From positions 1 to 64,000 of the forward strand of contig JAUSFD010000010.1 in the NCBI GenBank assembly GCA_030649955.1: a stretch of 64,000 bases of DNA, read 5' to 3'. Each line of letters starts with the position of its first letter. Positions within the stretch are counted from its first letter, which is position 1. The notes below the pieces were generated by a model that was not told the DNA's origin, did no database searches, and was given only the letters and a program-made list of their open reading frames with translations. Of this stretch, positions 9,052 to 18,227 are shown in pieces. The position numbers and the translations under genes were made by a program. The stretch comes from Candidatus Peregrinibacteria bacterium. Lineage in GTDB: Bacteria > Patescibacteriota > Gracilibacteria > Peribacterales > Peribacteraceae.

Positions 9052-11181
9052 CTATAGACCCATCTCCGCCGCCATCGCCTTCATCGCATCGAGGGTGAGC
9101 CCGATGAATTCGGCGAGCGGGAGACCCAGGAGTTCCTCGCACTTTTTGATCTGCTCGCGGTCGACCTGTGCGGCGAAGCTCTTGTCCTTCAACTTCTTCG
9201 TCACACTGCCCACCTCCACATCGCCGATCTTCTTACTAGGACGCACCAGGGTGACTGCGATGATGAATCCCGTGAGCTCATCGACGCAGTAGAGGCACTT
9301 CCGGAGCATGGAGTTCAATGGATATTCCGCGCCGTACTTGTGTGCGTAGTGGGCTCGGATGTCCGCGAGGAGTTCGCTCGGCGCTTGGATAGATACGAGC
9401 ATCTGTTCCAGCGTAGTACCACAGTGTGCCTCTGCATCTTTCTCCAGCTTGTCCCAGTCCAAGTCATGGAGCATGCCCGCAACTTTCCACGTCGCCGGAT
9501 CCCCACCGAAGCGCTTTGCGAGAGCTTCCATCGCTGCACCCGTCGCGACTAAGTGCGCCTTCGTTTGGTCCGCATGTTCCTCGAGGAGACTGTGTGCTGC
9601 GGGGAGGAGGTGACCGTAGTCGATGTGCTGTAGGAGAGGGGAGGAGTCAGAGGATGCAAGCATCTTCTGGGTCTTCTGCGTCGTCTGGATCCTCTGCGTC
9701 TCCTCAGAGTTCGGTGACTTCGTATCCTCTAGGGGCTTCATCAGCGGGAAGAGCGTGACGTCTCTCAAGTTTGTCTGCTGCGTGAGGAGCGCCACAATCC
9801 GATCTATTCCCATACCCCACCCAGAGCAGGGGGGACAACCGTACTCCAGTGCGGTCACATACTCATCATCCTTCCGGTGTGCGTCCTGATCGCCACCCGC
9901 GTGCGCCTTCGCCTGCTCCTCGAATCGCTTCGCCTGGTCAATCGGATCGATGAGCTCGCTGTACGCGTTTACGATCTCCCACCCCCCGACGACCAGCTGG
10001 AACCGGTCGGTGATTGCAGGGTTCGCGTCATTCCTCCGGGCGAGCGGGGAGAGGTCGATGGGGTGCTGGGTGATGAAGGTCGGCTGGACGATCAGGGGTC
10101 TGCTCACCTTCTTATACAGCTGGTCGATGAGGTTCCCGCGACCCAAGTTCTCGACCGGGACATCCAGGCGGATGTTCTTTGATTTCATGGCTTCTAGAAG
10201 GGCTCTCTGAGAATCGATTGTATCGATGTCAATGCCACAGGATGTCAAGATAGCTTCACACAGCGTCATCCGCGGCCAGGGCGGGGTGAAGTCGACGTGC
10301 TGGAGGACTCCTGAGCGGTCCGGAAACTGGATGTCCATCCTGCCCGTGAGCTCCCGCAAGAGTGTCGAGAGCATCCGCTCCGTGAAGAGCATGTTCTGCT
10401 CGTAGTCCCAGTACGACGCGTAGTGCTCCGCCATGGTGAAGTCCTGGAGGTGACTGGGATCCAGGCCTTCGTTGCGGAACACTCGTGCGATTTCGAAGAC
10501 ACGGTCGAATCCTCCCACAATGGCTTCCTTCAGGAACGTTTCCGGTGCGATGCGCAGGAACACGTCCATATCGTACGCGTTGTGATGCGTCTTGAAGGGA
10601 GTCGCGAGGGCGCCGGATGCAGCGTTCACGAGCACGGGTGTCTCCACTTCGGTGAATCCCTCCGCCCAGTAGAACTCCCGGAGCTTCCGGATGAATGCAC
10701 TGCGGAATACGAAGCGCTCGAATGTCTCCCTATTACTCAGCAGATCCAGGTAACGCTGGCGCCACGCCGTCTCCTGATCTGCTATCCCATGCCACTTCTC
10801 CGGTGGCTGACGCAGTGCCTTGCTTAGCATCACCCAGTCCTTCGCGAGCACACTGGGTTCTCCTTTCTGGGTGGTGAACTGCTCACCGTGAATCCCCACA
10901 ATGTCTCCCAAGTCGATGAGCTCGAGGGCGCTCTTGTACTTCTCCTCTCCTACACTTTCCACTCTCAGCACAATCTGCAGACGTCCCGTGTGATCCTGGA
11001 GCGTCATGAACGTCATCTTCCCCATGTCTCGGAAGAGCATGACGCGACCCGCAACGTACATCGGTGGCTTGCCCTTCTCCTCCCGGGCCTCCATCAGTGT
11101 GTGGGATCGGGGGAACGATGGGGCGTAGGGCGGCTTGCCCGCCTCCTTCATGCGCTGTGCTTTCTGTGCGCGGAAGTCCAC
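9052..11181 (-). CDS. lysS: Class II lysyl-tRNA synthetase fused to a C-terminal HD hydrolase domain
   Basis: Charges tRNA-Lys. Starts at GTG 11181 after a C/T-rich leader (709 aa). Residues 1-150 form the OB-fold anticodon-binding domain (YVAGRVMLFRDMGKMTFMTL). The class II core shows motif 2 (ARVFRNEGLDPSHLQDFTMAE), a divergent GGWEIVNAYSELIDP and motif 3 (GWGMGIDRIVALLTQQ). A typical LysS would end near residue 485. Here a polar Thr/Gln/Ser linker joins an HD-superfamily domain (about 530-700) with HD in AGMLHDLDWD, then RAHYAHKYG and CVDELTGFIIAVTLVRPSKK, as in the stand-alone COG2316-type predicted hydrolases. The fusion reads through with no frameshift. Substrate of the HD part is unknown. 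Confidence 0.93.
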   Translation of the reverse strand: MDFRAQKAQRMKEAGKPPYAPSFPRSHTLMEAREEKGKPPMYVAGRVMLFRDMGKMTFMTLQDHTGRLQIVLRVESVGEEKYKSALELIDLGDIVGIHGEQFTTQKGEPSVLAKDWVMLSKALRQPPEKWHGIADQETAWRQRYLDLLSNRETFERFVFRSAFIRKLREFYWAEGFTEVETPVLVNAASGALATPFKTHHNAYDMDVFLRIAPETFLKEAIVGGFDRVFEIARVFRNEGLDPSHLQDFTMAEHYASYWDYEQNMLFTERMLSTLLRELTGRMDIQFPDRSGVLQHVDFTPPWPRMTLCEAILTSCGIDIDTIDSQRALLEAMKSKNIRLDVPVENLGRGNLIDQLYKKVSRPLIVQPTFITQHPIDLSPLARRNDANPAITDRFQLVVGGWEIVNAYSELIDPIDQAKRFEEQAKAHAGGDQDAHRKDDEYVTALEYGCPPCSGWGMGIDRIVALLTQQTNLRDVTLFPLMKPLEDTKSPNSEETQRIQTTQKTQKMLASSDSSPLLQHIDYGHLLPAAHSLLEEHADQTKAHLVATGAAMEALAKRFGGDPATWKVAGMLHDLDWDKLEKDAEAHCGTTLEQMLVSIQAPSELLADIRAHYAHKYGAEYPLNSMLRKCLYCVDELTGFIIAVTLVRPSKKIGDVEVGSVTKKLKDKSFAAQVDREQIKKCEELLGLPLAEFIGLTLDAMKAMAAEMGL

Positions 11182-11233
11182 GGAGTGGAAGGATAGCGAT
11201 CTTCCGGGGCGGGGGGAATTGGAGACTCTGGCG

Positions 11234-11307
11234 GAAGGGCAGCAAAGGCAGAAAAGGCAGGAAGGGCAGAATGTGAAATACCTTCCTGCCGTTCCTGCCT
11301 TTTTCAG
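11234..11307. repeat. Inverted repeat with 9-nt tandem units, lysS/rplC divergent spacer
   Basis: Left arm is four 9-nt units (GAAGGGCAG, CAAAGGCAG, AAAAGGCAG, GAAGGGCAG); right arm has CCTTCCTGC and CGTTCCTGC followed by CTTTTT. Two alternative stems of about 10-11 bp can form. It lies between divergent genes, so it is not a simple terminator of either; it would be in the lysS leader. Confidence 0.65.
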
Positions 11308-11321
11308 GACGCTGAATGCTG

Positions 11322-11350
11322 TTGACGCATCCTCACACCACCCCTACAGT
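11322..11350 (+). promoter_or_regulatory. Predicted promoter of the ribosomal protein operon
   Basis: TTGACG (11322-11327), exactly 17 nt, then TACAGT (11345-11350), about 107 nt ahead of the L3 start. It is the best sigma70 match in the spacer. Confidence 0.55.
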
Positions 11351-11382
11351 CTCCCCGCTCTCACGTTCCAGTGCGCCGTGAA

Positions 11383-11404
11383 GCCCTTCGACTACGCTCA
11401 GGGC
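11383..11404. repeat. REP-like hairpin in the L3 leader
   Basis: GCCCT and AGGGC arms enclose TCGACTACGCTC. It lies between the predicted promoter and the L3 start, so it would be transcribed. It resembles short palindromes that recur in many environmental bacterial genomes. Confidence 0.45.
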
Positions 11405-11457
11405 AAGTCACTACGCGCACCAGATGAACCTCTGAGGTTTCTTTACACCGCTTCTGG

Positions 11458-12072
11458 ATGCCAACAGGTGTCATCGCCCGCAAAGTCGGTATGTCCCGCA
11501 TTTTCCTCCCAACGGGGGAAGCTGTCCCTGTGACCTTCTTATCCGTGGAGCCCAATACCGTTGTGCGGACGAAGACGAAGGAGAAGGACGGCTACGAGGC
11601 TGTGGTGCTGGGGGTGGGGATGGAGAAGTGGAAGAGCCGGAAGGGGAAGGAGAACACACGCTACAAACTCCAGAAGGAATGGAAGGTCGACTCGCTCGAG
11701 GGGATGGAAGCCGGCAAACAAGTGACAGCCGAAGTCTTTCCCGTGGAGAGCGATGTCACCATCTCCGGTGTGAGTAAGGGCAAGGGGTTCCAGGGAGTCG
11801 TCCGCCGACACCACTTCGCTGGCGGTCCTCGGACGCACGGTTCCCACTTCAAACGTGAACCAGGATCCGTGGGTATGCGTGCTCGACCAGGCCGTATCTT
11901 CAAGGGGCACCGCATGGCTGGCCACATGGGCCAGGACACGGTGACTATGCAGCATCGCAAGATCGTCCACGTCGATGCGGAGAAAGGGGTGATCGCCGTG
12001 CGCGGTCCCGTCCCCGGTCCCAATGGTTCCGCTGTGTACGTGACACTCGAATCCGCTCCCGCCCTCGCCTAA
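11458..12072 (+). CDS. rplC: 50S ribosomal protein L3
   Basis: Assembly-initiating 23S rRNA binder near the peptidyl transferase centre. 204 aa, close to the usual length. The family signature is clear: GVSKGKGFQGVVRRHHFAGGPRTHGS, continuing to RPGRIFKGHRMAGHMG. It opens the cluster here; rpsJ (S10), often found just upstream, is absent, and the divergent neighbour is lysS. The L4 ATG follows its stop by 11 nt. Confidence 0.97.
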   Translation: MPTGVIARKVGMSRIFLPTGEAVPVTFLSVEPNTVVRTKTKEKDGYEAVVLGVGMEKWKSRKGKENTRYKLQKEWKVDSLEGMEAGKQVTAEVFPVESDVTISGVSKGKGFQGVVRRHHFAGGPRTHGSHFKREPGSVGMRARPGRIFKGHRMAGHMGQDTVTMQHRKIVHVDAEKGVIAVRGPVPGPNGSAVYVTLESAPALA

Positions 12073-12083
12073 CGCTCCCACCC

Positions 12084-12848
12084 ATGACGATCGATGTCTA
12101 CACAGCAACGGGCAGCAAGAAGGGGACGCTCACGCTCCCCGCTTCGCTCTTCGAGGCGCCGATCCGTCAGGGGCTCATGCACCAGGCGCTCGTGCTCCAG
12201 CAGAGTAATAGGAGAGGACCCATCGCCCACGTGAAGACGCGCGGTGAGGTCGCGGGATCCACGAAGAAGCTCTACGCCCAGAAGCACACCGGACGCGCGC
12301 GCCGCGGTTCCATCAGGAGCCCGCTCCTCCGCGGAGGCGGAAAGGCGTTCGGTCCCCGCAACAAGGCGAACTTCTGGAAGAATATGCCCAAGGCCATGCG
12401 CCATGCAGCGCTCTGCTCCTCGCTCTCCTTCCAGGCGAAGCGCGGTGGGGTCATCGCTCTGGAGAGCTACCCGGACAGTGCGAAGACGAAGGAGATGGCG
12501 TCCCTCCTCGGCAAGCTTCCCGTCTCCATCGGCCGCAGAATTCTCATCGTCGTTCCCGAGGCGCACCGGGGTATCAGCCTCTCGACGCGCAACATCCCAG
12601 GTGTGAAGACGATCCTCGCGCAGTACCTGAATCCGGAGGATGTGCTCGTCTCCCGCTCAATCGTCTTCCTCAGTGGAGCGATCGAGAAGGCGGATGCGAT
12701 CTTCGCACGCAAGAGGTTCGACCGCGTGAGGGACCTCACAGAGGGGGCGGCCAAGGCTCCGGTGGAGAAGCCCATGAAGAAACCAAAAGCAACAAAGAAA
12801 CCCGCAGCGAAGAAAGCTCCGAAGACTCCCAAGAAAACGGACGCCTAA
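12084..12848 (+). CDS. rplD: 50S ribosomal protein L4 with basic C-terminal tail
   Basis: Binds 23S rRNA and lines the exit tunnel. 254 aa against about 205 usually. The loop that reaches the tunnel is recognisable (KLYAQKHTGRARRGSIRSPLLRGGGKAFGP). The extra length is a Lys/Pro/Ala tail after residue 225 (KKPKATKKPAAKKAPKTPKK). Start ATG 12084 follows the C-rich sequence CTCCCACCC with no Shine-Dalgarno. L23 begins 12 nt after its stop. Confidence 0.96.
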   Translation: MTIDVYTATGSKKGTLTLPASLFEAPIRQGLMHQALVLQQSNRRGPIAHVKTRGEVAGSTKKLYAQKHTGRARRGSIRSPLLRGGGKAFGPRNKANFWKNMPKAMRHAALCSSLSFQAKRGGVIALESYPDSAKTKEMASLLGKLPVSIGRRILIVVPEAHRGISLSTRNIPGVKTILAQYLNPEDVLVSRSIVFLSGAIEKADAIFARKRFDRVRDLTEGAAKAPVEKPMKKPKATKKPAAKKAPKTPKKTDA

Positions 12849-12860
12849 CACCGAGCACCC

Positions 12861-13169
12861 ATGAATATCATGAACGTCATCATCGGCCCAGTCACGACGG
12901 AGAAGTCCGAGCGGCTGCGCATGAGTACTGGAAAGAAGACGTACACCCTCCAGGTCGCCCCGGCGGCAACGAAGATAGAGGTGAGGAATGCACTGGAGAA
13001 GCTCTACGATGTCCACGTCGCAGGAGTGCGCATGATCACGGTCCGCCCAAAGTCGCGGACGTTCGGCTCTGGCCAATCCATGGAGAAGAGGCACGCCTCC
13101 AAGCGCGCGCTCGTGACCCTCACAGAGAAGAGCAAAGCTCTCGACCTCGCTGCTATCCACTTGTCGTAA
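12861..13169 (+). CDS. rplW: 50S ribosomal protein L23
   Basis: Exit-site protein that docks signal recognition particle and trigger factor. 102 aa, normal length. Characteristic GPVTTEKSERL near the N-terminus and YTLQVAPAATKIEVRNALEKLYDV. A second ATG lies three codons downstream (MNIMNV), so the start could be 12870. L2 follows after 9 nt. Confidence 0.95.
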   Translation: MNIMNVIIGPVTTEKSERLRMSTGKKTYTLQVAPAATKIEVRNALEKLYDVHVAGVRMITVRPKSRTFGSGQSMEKRHASKRALVTLTEKSKALDLAAIHLS

Positions 13170-13178
13170 TCCCCAGCT

Positions 13179-14024
13179 ATGACGCTCCGCAAGACTAAAC
13201 CAACGACTCCCGCACGACGTCAGATGACGATCGCGGACTTCAGTGGCCTCGATAAGCGGCGCCCGGAGAAGAGCCTGAGTTACGGCAAGCAGCGCATCGC
13301 CGGTCGCGATGGCAAGGGGCGCGTCTCCATCCGCCACCGCGGCGGTGGGCACAAACGTCTCCTGCGGGACATCGACTTCCGCCAGATCAATAACGAAGGG
13401 GTGCCCGGCAACGTCGTTTCGCTCGAGTACGATCCCAACCGCTCCGCGCGCATCGCCCTCATCTACTACGCGAACGGGGCGAAGGCGTACGTGCTCGCAC
13501 CGGAGGGGCTCAAAGTTGGTGATCAGATCGTCTCCGGGAAGAGGACGAAGGTGAAGTTGGGGAACCGCATGGAGCTCCAGCACATCCCCGTGGGCTACCG
13601 CATCTTCAACGTCGAACTCGCGCTCGGGAAGGGCGGGCAGATCGTCCGCTCCGCTGGCACAGCTGCAACGCTCGTCGGCTTCGATGGAGAGTACGCGCTC
13701 ATCGAGCTCCCCAGCAGTGAGCTGCGCAAAGTCCGCAAGGAGTGCTCTGCGACAATCGGCACGGTGAGTAACCCCGAGCACAACCTCGTGACGATTGGAA
13801 AGGCCGGTCGCATGCGCTGGCTCGGCCGCAGACCGCAGGTCCTCGGAAAGTCCATGAACGCCGTCGATCACCCCCATGGGGGAGGCGAGGGCCACAGCCC
13901 GATCGGGTTGAAGGCGCCAAAGACGCCGTGGGGAAAGAAGGCGCTGGGGGTGAAGACCCGTTCCGTGCGCAAATCGAGTGACATGATCCTCCGTCGTCGC
14001 ATCCATAAGAAGAAGCGCAGATAA
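13179..14024 (+). CDS. rplB: 50S ribosomal protein L2
   Basis: Core 23S rRNA-binding protein needed for subunit association and peptidyl transfer. 281 aa, typical. Shows RHRGGGHKRLLRDIDFRQ, the conserved GKAGRMRWLGRRP and the signature MNAVDHPHGGGEGHSPIG, containing the conserved His of the family. About 120 nt separate it from S19, and that spacer holds a heptamer repeat. Confidence 0.98.
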   Translation: MTLRKTKPTTPARRQMTIADFSGLDKRRPEKSLSYGKQRIAGRDGKGRVSIRHRGGGHKRLLRDIDFRQINNEGVPGNVVSLEYDPNRSARIALIYYANGAKAYVLAPEGLKVGDQIVSGKRTKVKLGNRMELQHIPVGYRIFNVELALGKGGQIVRSAGTAATLVGFDGEYALIELPSSELRKVRKECSATIGTVSNPEHNLVTIGKAGRMRWLGRRPQVLGKSMNAVDHPHGGGEGHSPIGLKAPKTPWGKKALGVKTRSVRKSSDMILRRRIHKKKRR

Positions 14025-14113
14025 TCCCATTTATGCCTTCAACAAGCCCCATCTTCGGCTATGATGCCCCAGAGACAGCTCTGAGCTCCGCGCTGAGGGT
14101 CCTCACTCCTTTC

Positions 14114-14141
14114 ATTATCCACTGTCCACTGTCCACTCTCT
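14114..14141. repeat. Heptamer tandem repeat before rpsS (single arm)
   Basis: Tandem 7-nt units of the type CCACTGT, ending CCACTCT, directly before the S19 start. The same unit occurs in the secY-adk and L36-S13 spacers. I see no matching opposite arm in this spacer. Confidence 0.6.
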
Positions 14142-14145
14142 AACC

Positions 14146-14475
14146 ATGTCCCGCTCCCTCAAGAAAGGCCCGTACGTTGATCCCAAGCTCTTCCAGAAGG
14201 TGATGAAGATGGTGGAGGGCAATGAGAAGCGGATCATCAAGACCTGGGCGCGCGACTGCGATATCCCACCGGAGTTCGTGGGATTCACCTTCGCTGTCCA
14301 CAATGGCAAGGACTTCGTCCCCGTGTACATCACGGAGCAGATGGTCGGTCACAAACTTGGGGAGTTCTCCTGGACCACGAAGTTCAAGGCCCACGGTGGC
14401 AAAGCCGCTGCGGCCCCACCCCAAGGCGCCGCTCCCGCAGCTGCTCCTGCTGCCGCTCCTGCTAAGAAACCATGA
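14146..14475 (+). CDS. rpsS: 30S ribosomal protein S19 with Ala/Pro tail
   Basis: Binds 16S rRNA in the 30S head. 109 aa against about 90. The core has [15 protein letters not shown] and [24 protein letters not shown]. After residue 85 comes an Ala/Pro-rich tail ([19 protein letters not shown]) with no counterpart in ordinary S19. Its stop overlaps the L22 start (ATGA), so the two are translationally linked. Confidence 0.96.
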   Translation: MSRSLKKGPYVDPKLFQKVMKMVEGNEKRIIKTWARDCDIPPEFVGFTFAVHNGKDFVPVYITEQMVGHKLGEFSWTTKFKAHGGKAAAAPPQGAAPAAAPAAAPAKKP

Positions 14476-14933
14476 AAGCCTACCTCCACGCCGCCCACAT
14501 CGCGCCCAAGAAAGCTAACCTCATCGCAAAGATGGTGCGCGGCATGAGTGTCCCCGATGCCGTGGAGGCGCTGCGCCGCACCAACAAGAAAGCCGCGCGC
14601 ATGATCGAGGATCTCCTGCGGTCCGCGATGGCCAACGCTTCACACAATGATAAGCAGGATCCGCAGATGATGGTCATCAAGATGATCAGTGTCGACCAGG
14701 GTCAGGCACTTCGGCGCGGTGTCCCGATGGCCCGCGGGCGCGTCCGCCCCATCCGCAAGTTCATGTGCCACATCAGTCTCACGCTCGGCTACCCGGAGGT
14801 CGAGGAAACGGCGTCGGAGAAGAAGGCATCGAAGGCCAAGGGGAGTTCCCAGAAGCCGAAGAATGCTGTACAACAGAGCCGCGCAAGCGCGAAGACCAAG
14901 AAGGAAACATCCTCTTCCCCTGCCTCCTCTTGA
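14472..14933 (+). CDS. rplV: 50S ribosomal protein L22 with C-terminal extension
   Basis: Exit-tunnel protein whose beta-hairpin reaches the constriction. 153 aa against about 110. The hairpin region reads [23 protein letters not shown] and ends [14 protein letters not shown]. The remaining residues are a Lys/Ser/Ala tail of low complexity. It overlaps S19 by 4 nt and S3 starts 1 nt after its TGA. Confidence 0.95.
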   Translation: MKAYLHAAHIAPKKANLIAKMVRGMSVPDAVEALRRTNKKAARMIEDLLRSAMANASHNDKQDPQMMVIKMISVDQGQALRRGVPMARGRVRPIRKFMCHISLTLGYPEVEETASEKKASKAKGSSQKPKNAVQQSRASAKTKKETSSSPASS

Positions 14934-14934
14934 T

Positions 14935-15600
14935 ATGGGACAGAAAGTGAACGCCAACGGCTTCCGGATCGGCATGACGCACATGTGGCCGAGCACCTGG
15001 TTCGCGCGCGGACGCAAGTACAAAGACCTCCTGCTGCAGGACGTCCAGGTCAAGCGTTACATCCGCGAGAAGCTGAAGGAGGCGGGCATCAGCGAGATCA
15101 CGATTGAGCGTGGCAAAAAGGTGTCTGTCGCCATTTCCTCCAGTAAACCTGGTGTCATCATCGGCAAGCAGGGCGCTGCTATCGAGGAACTCCGCAAGGA
15201 TTTGGAGAAGCGCTTCGGCGGGTCCTTCGAAGTGGATATCAAAGAGCTCCGCAATCCCGAGGCAGATGCCGAGGTGATCGCAGAGACGATCCAGGGACAG
15301 ATCCAGCGCCGCATGCCCTACAGGAGGGCAGTGAAGATGGCCATAGAGAAGGGGATTCAGTCAGGAGCCATCGGTGTGAAGGTCCTGGTCTCCGGTCGCT
15401 TGAACGGCGCAGAAATTGCGCGCAGCGATCTCTTCAAGGAGGGGAACATTCCTCTGCACACCCTGCGCGCGAACATCCAGTTCGCTCGGCGCCACGCCAT
15501 CACGAAGTTCGGGACCATCGGCGTGCAGGTCTGGGTGTTCAAGGGAATGGTCTTCAAGAAACTGAGCCACATGGAAACCGCCCCTACCCAAGCAGCGTAA
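14935..15600 (+). CDS. rpsC: 30S ribosomal protein S3
   Basis: Forms part of the mRNA entry channel. The open frame extends far upstream over L22, but [20 protein letters not shown] is the family N-terminus, so I start at ATG 14935 (221 aa). The KH domain is visible ([22 protein letters not shown]), followed by the C-terminal domain with [27 protein letters not shown]16 begins 16 nt after the stop. Confidence 0.97.
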   Translation: MGQKVNANGFRIGMTHMWPSTWFARGRKYKDLLLQDVQVKRYIREKLKEAGISEITIERGKKVSVAISSSKPGVIIGKQGAAIEELRKDLEKRFGGSFEVDIKELRNPEADAEVIAETIQGQIQRRMPYRRAVKMAIEKGIQSGAIGVKVLVSGRLNGAEIARSDLFKEGNIPLHTLRANIQFARRHAITKFGTIGVQVWVFKGMVFKKLSHMETAPTQAA

Positions 15601-15616
15601 CGCCCCCACTTTACCC

Positions 15617-16033
15617 ATGCTCGAACCCAAGAAGCTCAAATACCGGAAGCAGCACAGACGTCGCGGAGCGTTCTACGGCAAAGCGACACGTGGTGCCACG
15701 CTCGCCTTCGGCTCCGTCGGGCTCAAGGTGCAGGAGGTCGGTGAACTGACTGCGCGCCAGATCGAGGCCGCACGTCGCGCGATGACGCACAGCGTCCAGC
15801 GCGGTGGCAAGATCTGGATCCGCGTCTTCCCCCACACACCAGTCACGAGGAAAGCTGCTGAGGTGCCCATGGGAGCGGGGAAGGGATCGGTGGAGTACTA
15901 CGCGCTCGTCGTGAAGCCGGGCACCATCATCTTCGAACTCGACGGTCTCCCAGAAGTAGCTGCTCGCGAGGCCCTGCGCCTCGCTGCGCACAAGCTCCCG
16001 GTGAAGACGCGCATCGTTACTCGCCTCGTCTAA
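15617..16033 (+). CDS. rplP: 50S ribosomal protein L16
   Basis: Located near the tRNA-binding A site of the large subunit. 138 aa, normal. Shows [34 protein letters not shown], and the signature [20 protein letters not shown]. The stop overlaps the L29 start (TAATG). Confidence 0.97.
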   Translation: MLEPKKLKYRKQHRRRGAFYGKATRGATLAFGSVGLKVQEVGELTARQIEAARRAMTHSVQRGGKIWIRVFPHTPVTRKAAEVPMGAGKGSVEYYALVVKPGTIIFELDGLPEVAAREALRLAAHKLPVKTRIVTRLV

Positions 16034-16290
16034 TGGCCACCGCACTCGCCTCCATCACCGAGCTCAAGAAAATGGGGACAGAGGACCTCACCCGCGAGGC
16101 GCGCAACCAGCGCCTCCTCGTCGCGAAGATGCGCATGGGCATCAAGATGGGGAAGGAGAAGGACGCCGCCCGCTACGCGAAGGAGAAGAAGCAGCTCGCA
16201 CGGATGCTGACGGTGCTGCAGAGCCTCCCCACCTCAGAGTTGAAGCAGACCGCGAAAACCGCTAGAGTACCCGCTCCCCGCAAATCATGA
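16033..16290 (+). CDS. rpmC: 50S ribosomal protein L29
   Basis: Small helical hairpin protein at the exit-tunnel rim. 85 aa, slightly longer than the usual 60-70. ITELKKMGTEDLTREARNQRLLVAKMRM and the second helix ARYAKEKKQLARMLTVL match the family. It is overlapped with L16 (1 nt) and S17 (4 nt), a compact co-translated trio. Confidence 0.92.
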   Translation: MATALASITELKKMGTEDLTREARNQRLLVAKMRMGIKMGKEKDAARYAKEKKQLARMLTVLQSLPTSELKQTAKTARVPAPRKS

Positions 16291-16619
16291 GAACGAAGAA
16301 GGGCATCATTACGTCGGCGAAAATGCAGGGCACCGTCACGGTGACCGTCCACCGGTCGATCTACCACCCCATCTACAAGAAGCGCTACCGCATGAGTAAG
16401 AAATTCCTCGCGGACTCGAAAGGTCAGGATCTGGGGATCGGCGATGAGGTGACGATCACGGAGTGCCGCCCGATGAGCAAGCGCAAGCACTTCCGCGTCA
16501 CAGAGGTCCACAAGCGCGCGCCCCGCGTGAGCGAAATCAGCGAGGAGGGTGAGCTCACGAGCGTGATGAAGACAAAGAAGCCGAAGGTGGAAGAAGCGCA
16601 ATCCCCGTCCCAGCCATGA
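16287..16619 (+). CDS. rpsQ: 30S ribosomal protein S17
   Basis: Primary 16S rRNA-binding protein with an OB fold. 110 aa against about 85. The core shows [21 protein letters not shown] and the motif [16 protein letters not shown] near residue 60. The extra C-terminal 25 residues are acidic/basic and of low complexity. ATGA overlap with L14. Confidence 0.95.
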   Translation: MRTKKGIITSAKMQGTVTVTVHRSIYHPIYKKRYRMSKKFLADSKGQDLGIGDEVTITECRPMSKRKHFRVTEVHKRAPRVSEISEEGELTSVMKTKKPKVEEAQSPSQP

Positions 16620-16984
16620 TCCAAGCGCAGACCATCCTCAACGTTGCCGATAACACGGGTGCGAAGAGCGTCATGTGCATCCGCGTCCTGGGGGGCAGCA
16701 AGCGCCGGTACGCCGGCATCGGCGACGTGATCATCGTCGCGGTGAAGGAAGCCGCCCCTCGTGGGACGGTGCGCAGGAAGACGGTGGAGCGCGCGGTCGT
16801 AGTGCGCATGCGCAGCATGCTCCGGCGCAAGGATGGTGGGGGTATCCGCTTCGATGACAACGCCTGCGTGATCATCCAGAAGGACGGGCTGCCCAAGGGC
16901 ACCCGCGTCTTCGGCCCCGTTGCCCGCGAACTGCGCTCTAAGGGCTACCAGAAGATTATCTCCCAAGCCCCAGACGTCCTCTAA
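16616..16984 (+). CDS. rplN: 50S ribosomal protein L14
   Basis: Subunit-interface protein of the large subunit. 122 aa, exactly the family length. [37 protein letters not shown] is diagnostic, as is [13 protein letters not shown] near the end. It is followed after 22 nt by L24. Confidence 0.98.
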   Translation: MIQAQTILNVADNTGAKSVMCIRVLGGSKRRYAGIGDVIIVAVKEAAPRGTVRRKTVERAVVVRMRSMLRRKDGGGIRFDDNACVIIQKDGLPKGTRVFGPVARELRSKGYQKIISQAPDVL

Positions 16985-17006
16985 TTCCCCTCTCTTCTCG
17001 TCTCCC

Positions 17007-17564
17007 ATGAAGCTCCGTACAGGCGATACCGTCCTCGTCATCAGCGGCAAAGATAAGGGGAAGACCGGCAGCATCATGCGCGTGCTCACGAAGGAGCGCC
17101 GCGTGATCGTGACGGGCATCAACATGCGCACACGCCACATCAAGAAGACCGTGCAGGGCCCGGGCCGCAAGATCCGGTACGAGGCGAGCATGGATATCAG
17201 CAAGCTCATGTTCCTGGATCCGAAGACGAAGAAGCCCTCCCGCGTTGGTTTCGCGGTGGATGCAGAGGGGGCGAAGAAGCGCGTCGCACGCGTCTCTGGC
17301 CAGGCGATCGAGCACGTGAAGGGCAAGAAAGCTGAGCGCACGGCTGCTCCCGTGGAGAAGAAGCAAGAGGAGAAGAAGAAGCAGGAGGCGCTCACCACAG
17401 AGGCAGCGAAGACGACGAAGAAACCGCCTTTCTGGAAGCGCGTGGGCTTCGGCTCCGCAGCGATGATGGAGGAGGCAGAGGTGACGGAACCCACGCACAT
17501 GCAGCAGGATCACAGCGTTCCCGAACAGACCGTCCACGTGCGCAAAGGTGCACGCGGTTCCTGA
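17007..17564 (+). CDS. rplX: 50S ribosomal protein L24 with long charged tail
   Basis: Assembly-initiator binding the 5' end of 23S rRNA. Start ATG 17007 (MKLRTGDTVLVISGKDKGKTG, the KOW motif) follows TCTTCTCGTCTCCC; the frame continues upstream into the L14 region, but the family begins here. 185 aa against about 105. The core ends near residue 105 (VGFAVDAEGAKKRVARVSGQ) and the rest is a Lys/Glu-rich and variable tail ending in a basic stretch. L5 starts 6 nt downstream. Confidence 0.95.
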   Translation: MKLRTGDTVLVISGKDKGKTGSIMRVLTKERRVIVTGINMRTRHIKKTVQGPGRKIRYEASMDISKLMFLDPKTKKPSRVGFAVDAEGAKKRVARVSGQAIEHVKGKKAERTAAPVEKKQEEKKKQEALTTEAAKTTKKPPFWKRVGFGSAAMMEEAEVTEPTHMQQDHSVPEQTVHVRKGARGS

Positions 17565-17570
17565 TCCCCC

Positions 17571-18197
17571 ATGGCCTACGTCCCCCTCCATGATCGGCTC
17601 CGCGGACCCATCCGCGACGCTCTCAAGAAAGAGCTCAAGATCGAGAACATCCACGCCCTCCCGCGCGTTGCGAAGGTGATCGTGAACGTCGGCATCAACA
17701 AGATGAAGATGGATAGCAAGGAGCTCCAGGAGTACATCGTGGAGACCCTCAAGCAGATCACGGGGCAGAAGCCCGTCCTGCGCAAGACCCGCAAGGCCAT
17801 CTCCAACTTCAAGACGAGGAAGGGCCTCGTTGTCGGGGTGATGGTTACCCTGCGTGGCCGAAAAATGGAGGAGTTCCTCGACCGCCTCCTGTCCGTCGTG
17901 CTCCCGCGTATCCGCGACTTCCGCGGACTCCCTACGAAGCTCGATGGCCAGGGCAACTACGCCATTGGTCTCAAGGATCACACGATTTTCCCAGAGGTCC
18001 CGGCGATCGAGGCGGGCCGTATCTTCGGGATGCAGATCCAGATCACCACGACCGCGAAGGATGACCGCAAGGGGAGGGCGCTCCTCAAGGAGCTCGGCGT
18101 TCCCTTCACGCCTGAGCGTAAGCATACGGAGCCCAAGAAAACGCAGAAAGAAGCCGTTCCTGCGGTTGATAAAACCCCAGCAGTCAGCGATACTTAA
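17571..18197 (+). CDS. rplE: 50S ribosomal protein L5
   Basis: 5S rRNA-binding protein of the central protuberance. 208 aa against about 180. Contains LPRVAKVIVNVGINK, ITGQKPVLRKTRKAISNFKTRKG and the signature RDFRGLPTKLDGQGNYAIGL. A 25-residue polar tail (EPKKTQKEAVPAVDKTPAV) is extra. The start ATG follows GATCCCCC. Confidence 0.97.
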   Translation: MAYVPLHDRLRGPIRDALKKELKIENIHALPRVAKVIVNVGINKMKMDSKELQEYIVETLKQITGQKPVLRKTRKAISNFKTRKGLVVGVMVTLRGRKMEEFLDRLLSVVLPRIRDFRGLPTKLDGQGNYAIGLKDHTIFPEVPAIEAGRIFGMQIQITTTAKDDRKGRALLKELGVPFTPERKHTEPKKTQKEAVPAVDKTPAVSDT

Positions 18198-18227
18198 CCG
18201 TCTCCTCCCCTTTTCAATCCCGCCTCC

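Noticed and set aside
11182..11321. T-box riboswitch upstream of lysS
   Set aside because: No T-box sequence or specifier stem is visible; the region is explained by 9-nt tandem units in inverted arms.
14689..14934. Extended start of S3 overlapping L22
   Set aside because: The conserved S3 N-terminus begins at ATG 14935 directly after the L22 stop.
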